Assembly: GCF_020906515.1 (NCBI RefSeq) | Contig: NC_085851.1 | Coordinates: forward strand, 3,100,001-3,164,000 | Origin: Vanrija pseudolonga | Taxonomy: Eukaryota > Basidiomycota > Tremellomycetes > Trichosporonales > Trichosporonaceae | DNA: 64,000 nt | Direction: 5' to 3' | Part shown: in pieces, positions 46,884 through 57,544 of the stretch | Layout: every line of letters starts with the position of its first letter | How positions within the stretch are numbered: the stretch's first letter is position 1 | Translations under genes and position numbers: made by a program | The notes under the pieces: generated by a model | Seen by the model: only the letters and a program-made list of their open reading frames with translations | Told to the model about the DNA's origin: nothing | Database searches by the model: none

Positions 46884-47568
46884 TCACTTGCACGTCGAGC
46901 AGGGAGGCCAGCCGCGCTTGACGAGTGTAGCGGGCTGGCCCCAGGCGTTCTTGAGGATCTGTTGTCGTCAGCTACTGCAGTCGCCCCGCGCCGCCAACTC
47001 ACCAGCGCGGTGCCAGTCGCGGTGGCAATGTCAGTCTGGAGGACCACCGCCTCGTTCGTGGTGCCCTTGATCTCGAGCCAGAGCGACGCCATGCCGCCGA
47101 CCCAGTAGATGGCGGTGGCGGACTCGAGCTCGATGACGCGGTTGGCCTGGTTGAAGAAGTCGGTGCGGTGGAGCTCCGTGGTGGTCGAGTACTGCGGGCA
47201 AGCTAGTGTCAGCGAGCGTGTCGTGTAGTTGCAGTCAATACTCAGTCACTCACATACTCGCCCAGAAGGCTGGGGTTGGCGGTAAACTCGGCGACGAGAT
47301 CCGCCGTCATCGCGCTGTCCTGCGGCGCGAGGATCGTCTTGGCCTCCGTGACGAGGGGGTAGACGGCCTTGCAGCCGTCCTTGGTCGCCGAGAGCTGGAT
47401 GAGGAGGTGCGGGAACAGGCTGGCGCCGTTGCCGCCCAGCGTAGCGGAGAGCGCGAAGAGCTGGTGGTTGAAGTCGGGCGTGGCGCACTTGCCCAGGTGG
47501 TAAGGGGCTGGCGCGGCAGCCGCGAAGAGGAACGAGGTAGCGGCGACGAGGAGGGTGGTGAGCTTCAT
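46884..47568 (-). CDS. Small secreted FAS1-like protein (cluster member B, minimal form)
   Basis: Three exons, 47568-47254, 47191-47003 and 46958-46884, give 192 residues. A signal peptide (MKLTTLLVAATSFLFAAAAP) leads straight into the FAS1-like domain: CATPDFNHQLFALSATLGGN, DGCKAVYPLVTEAKTILAPQ, DSAMTADLVAEFTANPSLL. Exon 2 carries YWVGGMASLWLEIKGTTNEA, VVLQTDIATATGTAL, and exon 3 ILKNAWGQPATLV. The strand order resembles FAS1 (ILAPQDSA for the family's TxFAPTxxAF, DIATATGTALI for the NGVIHVID end). The short basic Cys-containing tail (KRGWPPCSTCK) is unique to this copy. It has no GPI tail, so probably released. Same intron positions and phases as C and D. Confidence 0.85.
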
Positions 47569-47645
47569 TCTGTGGTGGGTGAGGGTGGCGAGTGAGGAAG
47601 AGGGAGAGAACGAAGGTGGGGATGAGGAGGAAGGCGAGGAAGAGC

Positions 47646-47655
47646 AGTTATATCT
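47646..47655 (-). promoter_or_regulatory. TATA box of FAS1-like gene B
   Basis: Minus strand reads AGATATAACT about 80 bases upstream of the start codon at 47568, a good TATA position for an inducible secreted-protein gene. Confidence 0.45.
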
Positions 47656-48181
47656 TCTCCAGCAGTCAGCTTGTTGTTGCTCCCGAAGCCAAGCTTCTTT
47701 ACCTCCACCGTGCGCTTCTCCCCCGCACCAGATCTGCACACTCACCGCCTTGGGTTAATATCACGCCCGAAGCACGACGCTGAGGCTATCGCGACGAAAA
47801 TAGCGCAGCGTGGCTGCGGCGACGCAGAAGCGTCGGCGGCACGAGCATTGGTGGTGGTGGCGGGCAAGGGGATCGTGGCGGGGTGTGTACACGAGCGGTG
47901 CGAGCGCGCCAGCGACAGCATCTTGCACCGAGGGCGATAGTTAGAACGTTGTTGCTATTAACGTCTTTCAGCCCTTCGCACCGCGCACGGGCGTCTCGAC
48001 TTCTGTGGCAGAGTGACGCCCTCCAGTCGCCAGCGTATGTGCCACTCGCCACATCCTGCACACTTCACTCGGATTCATAATGTCCTACGAAAGTGTCCAG
48101 GGCTGGGCCCAGTGTCCGTATCGCACGGCGGATGTCTTGTCGTCGCTAGGCGTCGTGAAGCTTGGCTCGTGAAAACGTCGC
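47656..48181. other. Gap between FAS1-like genes B and C
   Basis: About 530 bases, upstream region of B and 3' region of C. No gene, repeat or RNA seen. Confidence 0.4.
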
Positions 48182-48952
48182 CTAAACCAGCGTCGCAGGC
48201 TGGCCCCAGGCGTTCTTGAGGATCTGCAAAGTGTCAGCCGTTGCGCCCCTCTCCCTCGCCCAGTTCGCCAACGTACCACCGCAGTACCAGTCGCGGTCGA
48301 GATGTCGACGGTGAGCACCACCGCCTCGGTCGTGGTGCCCTGGATCTCCATCCAGAGCGACGCCATGCCGCCCACCCAGTAGATGGCCGTGACGGACGCG
48401 AGGTCGATCGTGCGGTCCGACTGGTTGAGGAAGTCGGAGCGGTGGAGCGCCTTGGTGGTCGAGTACTGTGGCGTGAATGTGGGCTCTGGTTGTGGGCCGC
48501 CTTCCCTCCCCTTCCCGCTTACTCACATACTGCTGCAGAAGACCAGGGTTGCATGTAAAGTCGCCAACAAGCTCAGGCGTCATCGCGCTGTCCTGGGGCG
48601 CGAGCACCGTCATGGCCTTCGTGACGAGCGGGTAGACATAGTTGCACCCGCCCGCGGTGGTAGAGAGCGTACCGAGGAGGTCGCCAAACTTGCCGGCGCC
48701 GTTCGAGCCAAGCGTGCACTGCAGCGCCTGGAGCTGGCCCTTGAACTGGGGCGTGCCGCACGTCGTCACCATGTCGGGCGCCTGGCGAGCGGCATTGGCC
48801 TTGGGGCGAGCGGGCGCGTCGCGGCGCTGAGGAACGAGGAGCTCGCGGCGGTCGGCGGCGTTGAGGCGCGCGTCGAGCTGGCGCGACTCGGTGGCCGCGG
48901 CTGCAGGAAGGGCGAGGAGGAGAGCGGCGGAGATGAGCTTGGTGAGGAGCAT
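48182..48952 (-). CDS. Secreted FAS1-like protein with dibasic propeptide (cluster member C)
   Basis: Three exons, 48952-48527, 48465-48277 and 48223-48182, give 218 codons... 218 residues. After a signal peptide (MLLTKLISAALLLALPAAAA) comes a 45-residue region with RQL, DRREL and QRRDA words, that is, Arg-Arg sites of the type cut by Kex2. The FAS1-like domain is TCGTPQFKGQLQALQCTLGS, GGCNYVYPLVTKAMTVLAPQ, DSAMTPELVGDF, then YWVGGMASLWMEIQGTTTEA, VVLTVDISTATGTAV and ILKNAWGQPATLV. Exon phases match B and D exactly. It differs from B by the dibasic propeptide, and from D by that propeptide being very short. No GPI tail. Confidence 0.85.
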   Translation of the reverse strand: MLLTKLISAALLLALPAAAATESRQLDARLNAADRRELLVPQRRDAPARPKANAARQAPDMVTTCGTPQFKGQLQALQCTLGSNGAGKFGDLLGTLSTTAGGCNYVYPLVTKAMTVLAPQDSAMTPELVGDFTCNPGLLQQYVSKREGEGRRPTTRAHIHATVLDHQGAPPLRLPQPVGPHDRPRVRHGHLLGGRHGVALDGDPGHHDRGGGAHRRHLDRDWYCGGTLANWARERGATADTLQILKNAWGQPATLV

Positions 48953-50839
48953 TGTGGGTGCGTGGGCGTGGGTTGAAGGCGACGGAGTGAGGAGGAAGAA
49001 GTGAGTGAGGTGTGCCGCGGGCAAAGGACTGGGTTAAGTACCACTCGGGGTCTTCCTCGTCGCGTCAACCAACTGTTGCATGAGCAGCGTCGCGGGGCGT
49101 CATCATCCCACATGCACACTACTATCGCTGATCACATGTGTCTGCCGCCACACAGCTTTGGGTCAGTTGGAATCAGATCTGGCGCGCGCGCAAGTTGGCT
49201 TGGGATTTCGGTTGCCCGAAGCCAGAAATAGCAAAGTGGTGGGTGGCGACGGCGTGCATTGCTGGGCGTATGTGCGTCGACTACTCACCTCACCTGACAC
49301 TGTCGTCGCCGCCAAGAAGAGAAGCATTAGAACATCAGTGTTTCGAGAGTCGAGGAATGGCGGCGTCACTTTCCAGCCAGCGGGCAACCCAACCACATCG
49401 ATCAGCGGGGCACCAATTGCCACTCATCGAGCGGTCCGGTCCCGTCGACCGAGGCGGCGAGCACGACAATGACACATGCAAGTGGGTGGGGCGAGGCGAT
49501 GCGTCGGGCGTGGCGTCGACGCGCGCTGCCGAGCACCGAGGGCGGCCAGCCCAGCCGAGTCGAGCCGGGCGCCGCGGCGCAACGTGCACTCCGCGTCGCT
49601 TGCCACCTGCTTGAGCGGCCATCGCAACCCTTCCCAACTCCACTCCCCACCCATGTCCCCTCCCCATGCGGCTCGCTGTGGCTTGTCAGCCGGCTTGACT
49701 GCTGCTTGACGTTTGCCAAGTAGCCGAAGCGCGCTCGGACGTGCTGGAGGTCGGTGAGAGCTTGGCAAGAGCGGCCTCGGCTCGACGGCGAGGTTGCGGC
49801 GACGAGGCGACGAATCAACCGCCGAGTTGTACGCTGCGAACAAGCTGTAGAGTCGGTGCGTGTGGCCTCGCTCGCCTACTTACTCGCCGCTTACTTCGCT
49901 TGACGTGCAGTCCAAGACTGCTGCTGCTGCTTCATGCCCGCTCCTCCCTGCTTGCGCCGTGGGTCCCCGATGCCCCGCCGTTGCCGCCGCTCACATCCCC
50001 ACAGTCCCAGTCGAGGCGGCGCTCGCGTGCGGCAATGGCGGCAATCGATAGGGCAGATCAGCAGGCACATATCTCCCAGCCAGCACAACGACTCGCATGC
50101 GTCGTGCGAGTCTGTCTACATCTACCCCCGCTTCCTCCGATCCCGCAGCACCACTTTCCGCCTATCGCATGGCTTCAACCCGTATCCCATGTCCCATGAC
50201 CACCTCCTCACCCCACCACTGACGACGTTTCGTGTCACCTAAACGCACGATCAGGAACAGGGGGAGGGATTAGTTTCGAAACGCCTTGCAGCTGGCGCGC
50301 GCCTGGGCAGAGTGCCTGAGGCACCCGAGGTCACCCGCCCGCCTAGTTCGCCTGCCTGCCTGGGAGTGGAGCGAGCCTAGCGCCGCACGCACGCGGCGCA
50401 CGCTGACGTTGGAGCTGACGCTCAGCGGCTGTGCGGTGCGCGTGGTCCGTGGCTCTGTGGCGGCTGCCGCTAGCTAACATGACGCCGAACGTAACCTGCA
50501 GGAAAAAAAAGTCTTGGCATTGAACCCTTCTGGCACATCGGCTGTCCCTCACCGCATGTGCTGCTCCGCTGCCCTCCGCGGCCCACCGGGTGCACCGCCA
50601 GCCAGCCAGCCAGCCCATGCTGCCGCTGCTGCTCTGCAGAGCTGCTGCTACCAGGCTCAGTCAGGCTACCAGGCTACCAGTAGACCGGTCAGCCCGATAT
50701 GATACGTGCTATCCTACATCCCCTGTTTGCCTGCTGCCCTCATATACCCGACCGCCGAGTGGACCTGTGAAACGCCCACACATCTCCAAACTCACCCGCC
50801 CAAGTCGAGCTTGAACTGTACAGACAAACAGAGCACACC
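48953..50839. other. 1.9-kb gap between FAS1-like gene C and the transporter
   Basis: Divergent region holding the promoters of gene C and of the MFS transporter. Frames here are short, Arg/Ala/Ser-rich and unsupported. A CAGCCAGC repeat word recurs near 50590-50615. No TATA box stands out on the gene C side. No gene called. Confidence 0.45.
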
Positions 50840-52786
50840 ATGCCTGGTCTGTTCCGCAACTCTGCCGACGCGGCCGACCCAGACGCGGCCGTCGCCCGCC
50901 GGCGCATGCTGGGAAGCACAGCAACGTGAGTACCTACCTACCTGCCCAGAGTGGTCGGTGTTTGGTTTGCCGCCCGTCTCGCGCGCGTCGCGTGACCCTT
51001 CTGATGACGACGAGTGCGCTGCAATCATGTAGGCAAGCGCGGCGATGAACAGGGCTGACAGAGCGCAGAATCTTCGCCGCCGTGAGCATCGCACAGGGTG
51101 GTGCCACCACCACGGCCAGCCTCGCCCGTTAAGCCCCAACTAACCTCGCAGGGCGCCGCACTCTTCTCTGATGGCTACGCCAACGCCGTCATCTCCCCAG
51201 TCAACACGGTCCTCGCGAGGCTGTACCCCGACTGGATGGACTCTGACAAGACGGAGAACCGATCGCTGCTTGGTTCGATGGGTTTTGCCGGAAGTGAGTT
51301 GCAGCTGCAGTGCCTGTGCCGGTCGTCGGTCGCCGCCGGCTGAGAGATCGCCACTGACCACCCACCACCACAGTGGTGATCGGTATGATCGCCTTTGGCT
51401 TCATCTCGGACAAGCTTGGCCGTAAGCCAGGCATGTTCCTCACCACGGTATGTTGCTTGCCCACTGCAGCGCGGCTGCTTTTCATCGCCACCGGCTAACT
51501 CGCCAAGGCCATCATCTTCGTGTTCATGATCCTCATGGCATGCTCGTCTGGCCCCACGCCCCAGGTGCTCATCAACTGTCTGATCGCATTCCGGTTCCTC
51601 GTCGGTATCGGTATCGGCGGCGAGTACCCCTGTGGCTCGACCGCCGCTGCCGAGTCGACCGAGAACCCGGGCGTCAAGAAGACACATCAGCAGCGATACT
51701 TTGTGTGGGCGACGCACTTCATCATTGACATGGGCTTCCGTGAGTGTGTTTCAGCGGCCACGCTGACCTTGCAGCCGTCGCATGGCTTGTGCCCCTCATC
51801 ATCCTCTGGATCTTCGGCGAAGGCCACCTCCGTGTCGTGTGGCGTGGCGCCCTCGCCCTCGGTGCCATTCCTCCCCTGCTGTTGCTGTTCGTGCGTATCT
51901 TCATGGAGGAGCCCGAGGCATACAAGAAGAACTCGATGAAGCACGTCAAGATCCCCTACTGGCTCATCATCAAGCGCTACTGGGGCAAGCTCCTCGCCGT
52001 CTCCTTCTGCTGGTTCATCTACGACTGGATCACGTACCCCTTCGGCATGTACGCCGGCACCATCACCGAGGGCGCCATCGGCCCCGACCCAACGCTCGTC
52101 CAGATCCTCGGCTGGGGCTGCCTCATCAACGCGTTCTACTGCCCAGGCGCGTTCATCGGCGCCTTCCTCTCCGACTGGCTCGGCCCCAAGCGCTGCATGG
52201 TCTTCGGTCTCGTGATGCAGGCCGTCTTTGGCTTCGCCCTCTCCGGCGCCTACTCCTACTTCAAGAAGCGCACCGTCGGCTTCGCCATCTTCTACGGCAT
52301 CTTCCTCTGCTGGGGTGAGGTCGGCCCGGGCAACAACGTGCCCCTGTTCGCTGCCAAGGCCATCGGCCCCACCGCTGCCCGCGCGCAGATCTACTCGATC
52401 GCCGCCGCGTCCGGCAAGGTCGGCGCCTTCATCGGAACGTAAGTGTGTTTACTTTGTGCCTCTCTAACCCACCCAGCTACACGTTCCCCCACATCATCGC
52501 CCGCTTCCCCAAAGACTCGATCCTGCGCGAGAACGGCATCTTCTACATTGGCTCGGGTCTCGCCCTCCTCTCAGCCATCGTGGCCTTCTTCTTCTTCCCC
52601 ACCATCAAGCCCGACGCCATGGCCGACGAGGACGTCCTCTTCCGCGAGTACCTCGTCGAGAATGGCATCGACATTTCCGGCATGGGCATCAACGGCAACC
52701 GCGCCGGCTCGCCCACGTCAGAGCACACGTTTGACGAGAAGGACGAGCCCAAGGCCGCAGAGGTCGCGGTCGTCCAAAAGGTGTGA
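50840..52786 (+). CDS. MFS transporter, glycerophosphodiester/phosphate type (Git1-like)
   Basis: Twelve-span major facilitator. Seven exons: 50840-50925, 51069-51081, 51152-51293, 51374-51447, 51508-51739, 51775-52438 and 52477-52786, giving 506 residues. Exon 2 is only 13 bases and joins to give TIFAAGAALFSDGYANAVIS, the opening of the Git1/phosphate-transporter branch. MFS signatures include GFISDKLGRKPGM between helices 2 and 3, FRFLVGIGIGGEYPCGSTAA in helix 4, and in the second half FCWFIYDWITYPFGMYAG, FLSDWLGPKRCMV and GEVGPGNNVPLF. The closest family I know is fungal Git1, which imports glycerophosphoinositol or glycerophosphocholine; the exact substrate cannot be read from sequence. 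It interrupts the minus-strand FAS1-like cluster. Confidence 0.88.
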
Positions 52787-53220
52787 ACACATGTATCGTA
52801 GCAAATCTGTCTTTCCTGTCTTCGTAGCTATAGTGAATCAAATACACGCAGGGTGATGGATCGTGGTTGACTCGGGCGTGGCGAGCGGTGGCGAGCAGCG
52901 AAGCTGCGGGCTTTGCAATCTCGTCCTCTCGGCTCCATGAGCCAGGTGTCGCGTGCCCTACATGATCGCCGAGATAACAGCTGACGGTCTGGGATGTGGC
53001 GTTGGCGGGTCAGCTGATGGCAGGGTCTCAATGGCTCGAGGCTACTTCGCCCTGCTCGCCACTTTCGACGCCACCAATGAATGCCATATGCCCCTCAGAC
53101 CTCACACTGTATTAGGTTCATCAAACTTTCTATGTACGACAGTGAATGTGTGAATGTGTGCGGGACGGTCCCAGAGTCCATTAATCCTTTTGAATGAGCA
53201 GCCCATGTGTGTTCGCACCC
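52787..53220. other. Convergent 3' region, transporter / FAS1-like gene D
   Basis: 434 bases. If the last intron of gene D were retained, its frame would read on to a stop at 53102, inside this gap. Otherwise nothing seen. Confidence 0.45.
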
Positions 53221-56200
53221 TCAAGCCAGAGTGGCGGGCTGGCCCCAAGCGTTCTTGAGGATCTGGGGCGTCAGCTACACTCACGGCCCTGCCACTCATC
53301 ATCGCCGTGCCGGTTGCAGTCGCAATGTCGGCCTGGAGGACCACGGCCTCGGCCCCAGAGCCCAGCAGCTTGAGCCAGAGCGAGTCCATGCCGCCGCGCC
53401 AGTAGCTAACGAGCTCGGCGGCGAGAGGGAAGACGGGGGCGAAGGTGGGGCCTGAGGAGATGAAATCGCTGCTGTGGGCCTCGTGGTTGGGAGAGAACTG
53501 GGGGTGTAAGTGTTGCCCCAAGAGTCTTCGGCACAAGAGATACTCACGTAAAGAAGAAGCAGCGACGGGTCGGCGGTAAACTGCGACACGAGGTCTGGCG
53601 TGCAGGCGCTGTCCTCTGGCGCGAGGATAGTCTTGCCGTCGGTCACGAGCGGGAAGACGAACGCGCAGCCCTGCTGAGTCTGGGCAAGCGCTGTGAGGAC
53701 GAGTGTGCCGAAGTTGCCTGCGCCGTTCGAGTTGAGCGTGGAGGTGAGGGCAGAGAGCTGGGCCGTGAACTCGGGGGTGCCGCACGTAGCACCGACATCG
53801 ATGTTGAGGTCAATGCCGAGAAGCTGGCGGCGGCTGAAACGCCGGGCCGGAGGAGGAATGCCGTCGAGGTTGAGATCCACGAAGACATCGGCATCGACGA
53901 GCTGGCGAGCAGTACCGCGACGACCGAGACCGAGAGGCAGAGGAGGGGATGGGTTCATGGCAGTAATGTCCCCCTGGAGTTCGGCAACGATGCTGCCAAA
54001 CTTGGCGGCAAGGTCTGCCTTGATGCCAGGGATGTCAGGAGTGGTGGGCGGCGGGTTAGCAGGAGGGTCGCGGCGGAGCGGGGCTGGAAGCTGGACCGCG
54101 TCGCCGAGAACTGGGAGCTCGACGGGGAGGGGAGGAGGGCCGAGGGGAAGCTTGCCGGGGACCGGGGGCACGGAGGGGAACGAGGGCTTTCCGGGGGGTG
54201 GGGTCTTGCCGATCGGGAGCTCACCGATAGGGAGCTTGTCGATGCCACCGAGAAGTCCACCGAGGCCGCCAAGCAGAGGAAGGCCGAGCTGGCGACGGCG
54301 AAGCTCGACGTCGACATCGGCGTCAATGTCGTCGGTGGCCTGGCGGCGAAGCACGGCAACGACTTCGGGGTCAATGTCGAGGTCGACCTGACGACGGCGA
54401 AGATTCACATCGACGTCGGCGTAAACATCAACGTCGATGAGCTGGCGGCGTTCGACAGTGACATCGGCCGCGACTAGGGCGGTGTCGTCGATACCGGCCT
54501 GGATAGCGGTGTCGATTGGGGGGAAGGGGAGGGGACTAATCGGGGGCAGCGGGATGATCTGTCGGCGGTGCGGAGGGTTGGTGGCGCCACCGGCGGGAGG
54601 GCCACCGGGCAGTGAGCCGCTGAGGTCGTCGACGAGCTGGCCAAGGTCGTTGAGCAGGTGGTCAAGGGCCGTACCGAGCTGGCGGCGGTGGGGCGGGTTG
54701 GTAGCACCTGCGTCCTGGCCCACGGTGAGGTCGTCAACGGCGTATCCGAGGCCCTTGAGGGCGTCGTCGAGTACGTTCGCGAGCTGGCGGCGGTTGGGGT
54801 TCTCGACAGCCCCAGCCGGGCCCTGGGGGCCGAGGAGGTCGTCGACCAGTGGACCAAGGCTGTTGAGGAGGTCGTCGAGTGCCGTCTCGAGCTGGCGGCG
54901 GCCCAGGACGTCTCCCTCAACGGAGGGAAGCGTGTCAATTAGGAGCTGGGCGGGCACGTCAACCTCGGCCTCAAGGCCTTGCAGCGCCTGGGCGAGCTGA
55001 CGGCGGGCAGACTCGACGCCATCGTCGCGACGAAGGCCGACTACCGCGGAGACGTCGGCACCAAGAAGGGGGGCAGAGGTCGGGAGGTTGCCAAGAAGGC
55101 CGCCAAGGAGGTCGCCAACGATCGGGAGGTTACCGAGGAGGCCACCAACACCCGGGAGGCCGGCGCGTGGGCCGTGGGCCTCGGCGACCTGGCGGCGGGC
55201 GGAGTGTGCGTCGTCGCGGGCACCGAGGTGAGCACCCACATCGGCGAGGTGAGCGTTCACATCACCGATGACTGCACCAAGTGGGCCGCAGAGGGCTCCG
55301 TTGGGGTCGACGCCGGAAAGGCCACAAGGCGGGGCAGGGAGGCCGCTGACCTGACGCCGGATGACCTCGACTTCGGGGCCGACGTCGACAACAATGGGGG
55401 CGCCGGGGTCCTCGAGGTCGGCGATGACGCCAAACTGGCGGCGGCCGTGGGGCGGGGTGGCACCGCCAAAGCCCAAAGGGTCATGGCCGGCTGGGGCACC
55501 GAGGAGGCCGTCGAGCGTGAGCTTGAGTTCGTGGAGGAGGCCGTTGACGGCCGGCTCGAGCTGGCGGCGGCGGTGGGCCGGGGTGCCGACGGGCACCGTG
55601 TCACCGGTGGCTGAGGACAGTTGGGTGACGGCAGCCTCGAGGGCCTGTAGGGCCTCGGCGACCTGGCGGCGGGCGGGAGAAGCACCGTCTCGACGAAGGC
55701 CGAGCACCGCGTTGACGTTGGCGCCGACGAGGCTGCCGCTCACCGGGAGCTTTCCAACGCCCCCGCCGCCGACGGGGGGGTTGCCTCCAAGACCGCCAAC
55801 CACCGGGAGGCCGCCCAGAAGGGGGCCAACTACCGGGAGGCCATCCAGAAGGCCGCCGAGCAGGCCACGGGCCTCAGCGTCGGCCTTGTGCTCGCGGCGG
55901 AGTACGATGTCGATAGGGTCATTAGCGAGGACGGCCTCGATGTCGAGCTCGACCAGCTGGCGACGGTCGGGCGGGGGAGGGGGCGGCGTGACGTCCCCGG
56001 GCGGAGGGGTGACCTCTCCAAGCGGAGGGCTGACCTGGGGGGCGGGGCCAAGGAGGGCGTCGATCGCGTCCTCGAGGCCGCGGAGGAGGTCGTTGATGGC
56101 CGGGTCGAGCTGGCGGCGCGCGACGTCCTCGCTGCGGCGAAGGCCGGCCATCGCGTTGACGTTGGCCCCAAGAAGGGGGCCGCCGGTGACCGGGAGGCGG

Positions 56201-56793
56201 CGGAGCAGACCGCCGAGCAGGCCGCTACCGACCGGGAGGTTGCCGACAGGGCCGCCAGTGGGCAGTGGGCCGCCGCCGAGGCCACCGACGACCGGCAAGT
56301 TGCCCAGGAGGCCGCCGAGCAGACCGCGGGCCTGGAGGCGGCGGAGGATGATCTCGACAGGGTCATCAGCGAGCGCAGCATCAATGTCGGCGGGCACGGC
56401 TGCGTCGTCGCGACGATGGCCGAGCAGCGCATTGACGTTGGCGCCGGCGGGGATCTTACCGGCGATACCGCCGCCAATGAGCGGGATGGAGCCGATGAGG
56501 TCGGCCAGGCCGCGGGCCTCGGCGCCGCTGTCGTCGCGGCGCAGCGAGGCGTCGATCGGGGCATCGATCGCGGCGTCAACGAGCTGGCGGAGCTCGTCGC
56601 GCCTGAGCTGCACCCCGAGGCCGACGCAGGCCCCAGGGGGCGGGGGCGTCGGCGTGGGTGGGGGAGGCGGGGGAGGGGGGGCTGGCGGGCCGCCTGGCGG
56701 GGAGGGCGTGGCGGATGGCGGCGGTGGCGCCGGGGCCGCGGAGGCTGGGAGCGCTAGGAACGCGAGGAGGGGGAGGAGCTTGGCGAGGTGCAT
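53221..56793 (-). CDS. Giant Kex2-site-rich secreted repeat protein with C-terminal FAS1-like domain (cluster member D)
   Basis: Three exons, 56793-53548, 53497-53300 and 53262-53221, give 1161 residues if the last intron is removed. Signal peptide MHLAKLLPLLAFLALPASAA is followed by a Pro-rich linker. Residues about 60-1000 contain some 29 Arg-Arg sites, 17 of them Arg-Arg-Gln (ARRQL, GRRQL, HRRQL and similar). Four copies of a unit are visible: Gly/Leu-rich (GLLGNLPVVGGLGG), then GANVNAVLGLRRD, then ARRQ. Other units are amphipathic (ETALDDLLNSLGPLVDDLLG) or Asp/Val alternating (LIDVDVYADVDVNL). The FAS1-like domain starts near residue 1004 (CGTPEFTAQLSALTSTLNSN) and continues in exon 2 (GGMDSLWLKLLGSGAEAVVL) and exon 3 (ILKNAWGQPATLA). 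Kex2 cutting would release many Gln-started peptides; that is inference. The last intron's donor is AT, not GT. Confidence 0.82.
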
Positions 56794-56926
56794 TATAGTG
56801 GGAGTAGGTTTTGTCGATTTGTGGAGAGGGTGGAGAGGTTTGGTTGTCGGTGAGGGGGGTGAGGGAGGGAAGGGAGGAGGAGGGGCAGGAGCGGGCTTGG
56901 GGTGTTGAGATGGACGCGAGTCTGGG

Positions 56927-56938
56927 GGTTTATATCCC
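56927..56938 (-). promoter_or_regulatory. TATA box of FAS1-like gene D
   Basis: Minus strand reads GGATATAAACC about 138 bases upstream of the start codon at 56793. A G/A-rich leader separates the two. Confidence 0.45.
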
Positions 56939-57544
56939 CTCGACGCTCGACGAGGTGCGAGATACTTGAACAGCTGAGCGGGCCACTTGGCCCATACCGA
57001 GGGGACGTTGAGCTTACTCTCGCGGGTCAGAAGAGTTCAGTGAAGTTAGTCGCGTCCCTGGTGTGCGATGGCGTTGCTAGATTAGATCTCGTCGATCTGG
57101 CGTGGGCGCTGACACCTCGCACCGCGCCGTGCGTACCTACACTGGGAGTCGCTGTGTGTCAGCGCTCGCACGAGGGCACGGTGACGACGAGGCGACGAGG
57201 TCGCGCTCGTGCGACTCATCAGCCAGGGGTAGACTCCTCAGTCGAGATAAGTGGCAGTGCCTAGTCATCAGATCTGGCATCAGAATTCTATCAGTCGCTC
57301 GACACACGACGCTACGCCACACTTACCTCGCACCCACCTCGCTCGATGCTCACTCACAATGCATGGTGCCATGGTCTAGATCTACAACGTATTAGTATGA
57401 GGGGGGATTTGGTACTACTGTGAGGGGTGCGTGCTGGCTTGTGGCGAAGTGGCAGTGGCAGTGCGCCAAAGAGACGAGAAGAGCTTGGTGGTGGCGGATG
57501 GACTGCGCCTACGCCATCCGCTGCGCGGACGGCCCGACGCCGCC
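56939..57544. other. Gap between FAS1-like gene D and the F-box gene
   Basis: About 600 bases, the upstream region of D and the 3' UTR of the F-box gene. Only short chance frames seen. Confidence 0.4.

Noticed and set aside
55361-56908. Plus-strand 515-codon open frame over gene D
   Set aside because: Antisense of the repeat region; GC-rich repeats keep several frames open. The minus strand has the signal peptide, repeats and FAS1-like domain.
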